From positions 1-7,628 of the forward strand of contig JAEWQZ010000230.1 in assembly GCA_023460255.1 (NCBI GenBank): a DNA stretch of 7,628 bases, read 5' to 3'. The notes under the pieces are model-generated. The model saw only the letters and a list, made by a program, of their open reading frames with translations, was not told where the DNA came from and did no database searches. Shown here piece by piece: positions 6,332 to 7,628 of the stretch; position 1 is the first letter of the stretch, and the number at the start of each line of letters is the position of its first letter. The translations under genes were made by a program, and so were the position numbers. The DNA is from Actinomycetes bacterium (lineage in GTDB: Bacteria > Actinomycetota > Actinomycetes > Actinomycetales > Cellulomonadaceae).

Positions 6332-7624
6332 TCAGCCGACGCCGATGACGATGCGTCGGACGCCCTCCCACCGTGCCGGGTCCGTCGCGTTGCGCCCGTC
6401 GAGCAGCGCCTGCACGCCGGGCAGGTCGGCCGGGCCCAGCTCCCGGTACTCGGGGTGGTCGGCCTGCACGATCGCTGCGTCGACGGGGTCGCCCGTGTGG
6501 TACGGCGTGAAGCCGTAGGCGGTGAGCTCGTCGTCGGTGAACATCGGGTCGTGGACCAGGGCCTGCGCCCCGGCGGCGCGCAGCGCCGCGACCGTCGGGA
6601 AGACGCCGGAGAAGGCCGTCTCCTTGACGCGGCCGCGGTAGGAGGCGCCGAGCACGACGACGCGGCGGCCCTCGAGCGGCCCGACGGCGTCGGCGAGCAG
6701 CCCGACGGCGTAGGCGGGCATCGCTGCGTTGGCCTCGCGCGCGGCCCGGACGACCGTCGCCGCCGGGTCGTTGAACAGGTACAGGCGCGGGTACACGGGG
6801 ATGCAGTGGCCGCCGACGGCGATGCCCGGGCGGTGGATGTGGCTGTACGGCTGGCTGTTCGAGGCGTCGATGACCTGGTGCACGTCGATGCCGTGCCGGG
6901 CCGCGAAGACCGCGTACTGGTTGGCCAGGGCGATGTTGACGTCCCGGAAGGTCGTCTCGGCGAGCTTGGCGAGCTCGGCCGCCTCCGCGGAGCCGAGGTC
7001 CCACACGCCGTTCGGCCGGTCGAGGTCGGGGCGCTCGTCGAAGTCCAGCACCTCCTCGTAGAAGGCGACGGCGCGGGCGGCGCCCTCGGCGTCGAGGCCG
7101 CCGACGAGCTTCGGGTACCGGCGCAGGTCGGCGAAGATCCGCCCGGTGAGGACCCGCTCGGGGGAGAACACGAGGTGGAAGTCGCGTCCCTCGACGAGGC
7201 CGGAGACCTCCTCGATGAGCGGCTTCCAGCGGTTGCGGGTGGTGCCGACGGGCAGCGTGGTCTCGTAGGAGACCAGCGCGCCGGGCGAAAGGTGGGCGGC
7301 CAGCGACCGGGTCGCGGACTCCATCGCCATGAAGTCGGGCTGCCAGGTGGCGTCGTCGACGAACAACGGCACGACGACGACCACGGCGTCCGCGCCGGGC
7401 ACGGCGTCGGCGTAGTCGGTGGTGGCCCGCAGGCGGCCGGCCGGGACCAGCTCGGCGAGCCGCTCGGCCAGCTCGGCCTCTCCCGGGAACGGCTCCTGAC
7501 CGGCGTTGACGAGCTCCACCAGACGCTCGTTGATGTCGACGCCGACGACCTCGTGGCCCTTGGCGGCGAACTGCACGGCGAGCGGGAGACCGATCTTTCC
7601 CAGGGCGATGACGGCGATCTTCAC
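6332..7624 (-). CDS. Nucleotide-sugar 6-dehydrogenase (UDP-ManNAc/UDP-glucose dehydrogenase family)
   Basis: 430-residue cytoplasmic NAD-dependent dehydrogenase that oxidises C6 of a nucleotide sugar, in two steps, to a uronic acid for polysaccharide synthesis. The N-terminal Rossmann domain opens with MKIAVIALGKIGLPLA (7-12 in the dinucleotide loop) and has D30 ending VVGVD, typical of NAD preference. Then come VPLFVD (85-90), YETTLPVGTT (120-129) and FSPERVLTGR (153-162). The central domain has LAKLAETTFRDVNIALAN with the expected catalytic lysine at K220, and VGGHCIPVYP with the nucleophile C274. The C-terminal UDP-binding part has VVVLGASYRGRVKET. GGHCI and SPERVLTGR favour the UDP-ManNAc/UDP-GlcNAc dehydrogenase branch over plain UDP-glucose dehydrogenase, but the substrate is not settled. 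T224 stands where most family members have asparagine. The start is GTG at 7624, four bases from the window end, so its ribosome binding site is not visible. The gene converges on the hydrolase pair. Confidence 0.92.
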   Translation of the reverse strand: MKIAVIALGKIGLPLAVQFAAKGHEVVGVDINERLVELVNAGQEPFPGEAELAERLAELVPAGRLRATTDYADAVPGADAVVVVVPLFVDDATWQPDFMAMESATRSLAAHLSPGALVSYETTLPVGTTRNRWKPLIEEVSGLVEGRDFHLVFSPERVLTGRIFADLRRYPKLVGGLDAEGAARAVAFYEEVLDFDERPDLDRPNGVWDLGSAEAAELAKLAETTFRDVNIALANQYAVFAARHGIDVHQVIDASNSQPYSHIHRPGIAVGGHCIPVYPRLYLFNDPAATVVRAAREANAAMPAYAVGLLADAVGPLEGRRVVVLGASYRGRVKETAFSGVFPTVAALRAAGAQALVHDPMFTDDELTAYGFTPYHTGDPVDAAIVQADHPEYRELGPADLPGVQALLDGRNATDPARWEGVRRIVIGVG

Positions 7625-7628
7625 GTGG

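Noticed and set aside
6327..6344. Seven-bp inverted repeat CGGCGTC/GACGCCG around the dehydrogenase stop codon
   Set aside because: Short, overlaps coding sequence, and is minor beside the 16-bp hairpin just upstream; likely chance.

Overview
The window is very GC-rich, with G or C at most third codon positions. It carries secreted peptidoglycan enzymes and cell-surface glycan genes. This fits a high-GC Gram-positive actinobacterium, and the secreted amidase and SpoIID-like protein with FG-GAP-type repeats suggest a Micrococcales/Cellulomonadaceae-like lineage. The phylum is well supported; the family is inference from remembered protein types and was not tested by search.

Layout: (1) 1-1143, + strand, the 3' part of a GT4-type glycosyltransferase whose start lies before the window. 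(2) 1144-1318, a 175-bp gap with no gene, ending in the ribosome binding site of the next gene. (3) 1319-4180, + strand, a secreted zinc N-acetylmuramoyl-L-alanine amidase (PGRP/amidase_2 fold) with a C-terminal array of about nine 50-residue FG-GAP/VCBS-like repeats. (4) 4177-6246, + strand, a secreted SpoIID/LytB-domain protein with five repeats of the same type. Its ATG overlaps the amidase stop as ATGA, so the two are very probably translationally coupled. (5) A perfect 16-bp hairpin at 6262-6297 between convergent genes. (6) 6332-7624, - strand, a nucleotide-sugar 6-dehydrogenase (UDP-glucose/UDP-ManNAc dehydrogenase superfamily).

How the genes fit together: the glycosyltransferase and the dehydrogenase point to a locus for a surface polysaccharide, perhaps containing uronic acid. 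The central pair encodes two wall-acting activities. One is an amidase that removes stem peptides. The other is a SpoIID-like protein, whose characterised relatives cleave peptide-free glycan strands. This is the same biochemical pairing as SpoIIP and SpoIID in endospore engulfment, but here it is exported, coupled by an ATGA overlap, and tagged on both proteins with the same probable beta-propeller. The most interesting reading is a two-enzyme wall-remodelling module directed to a wall glycan by shared repeats. The enzyme families are well supported by motifs; joint action and glycan targeting are inference.
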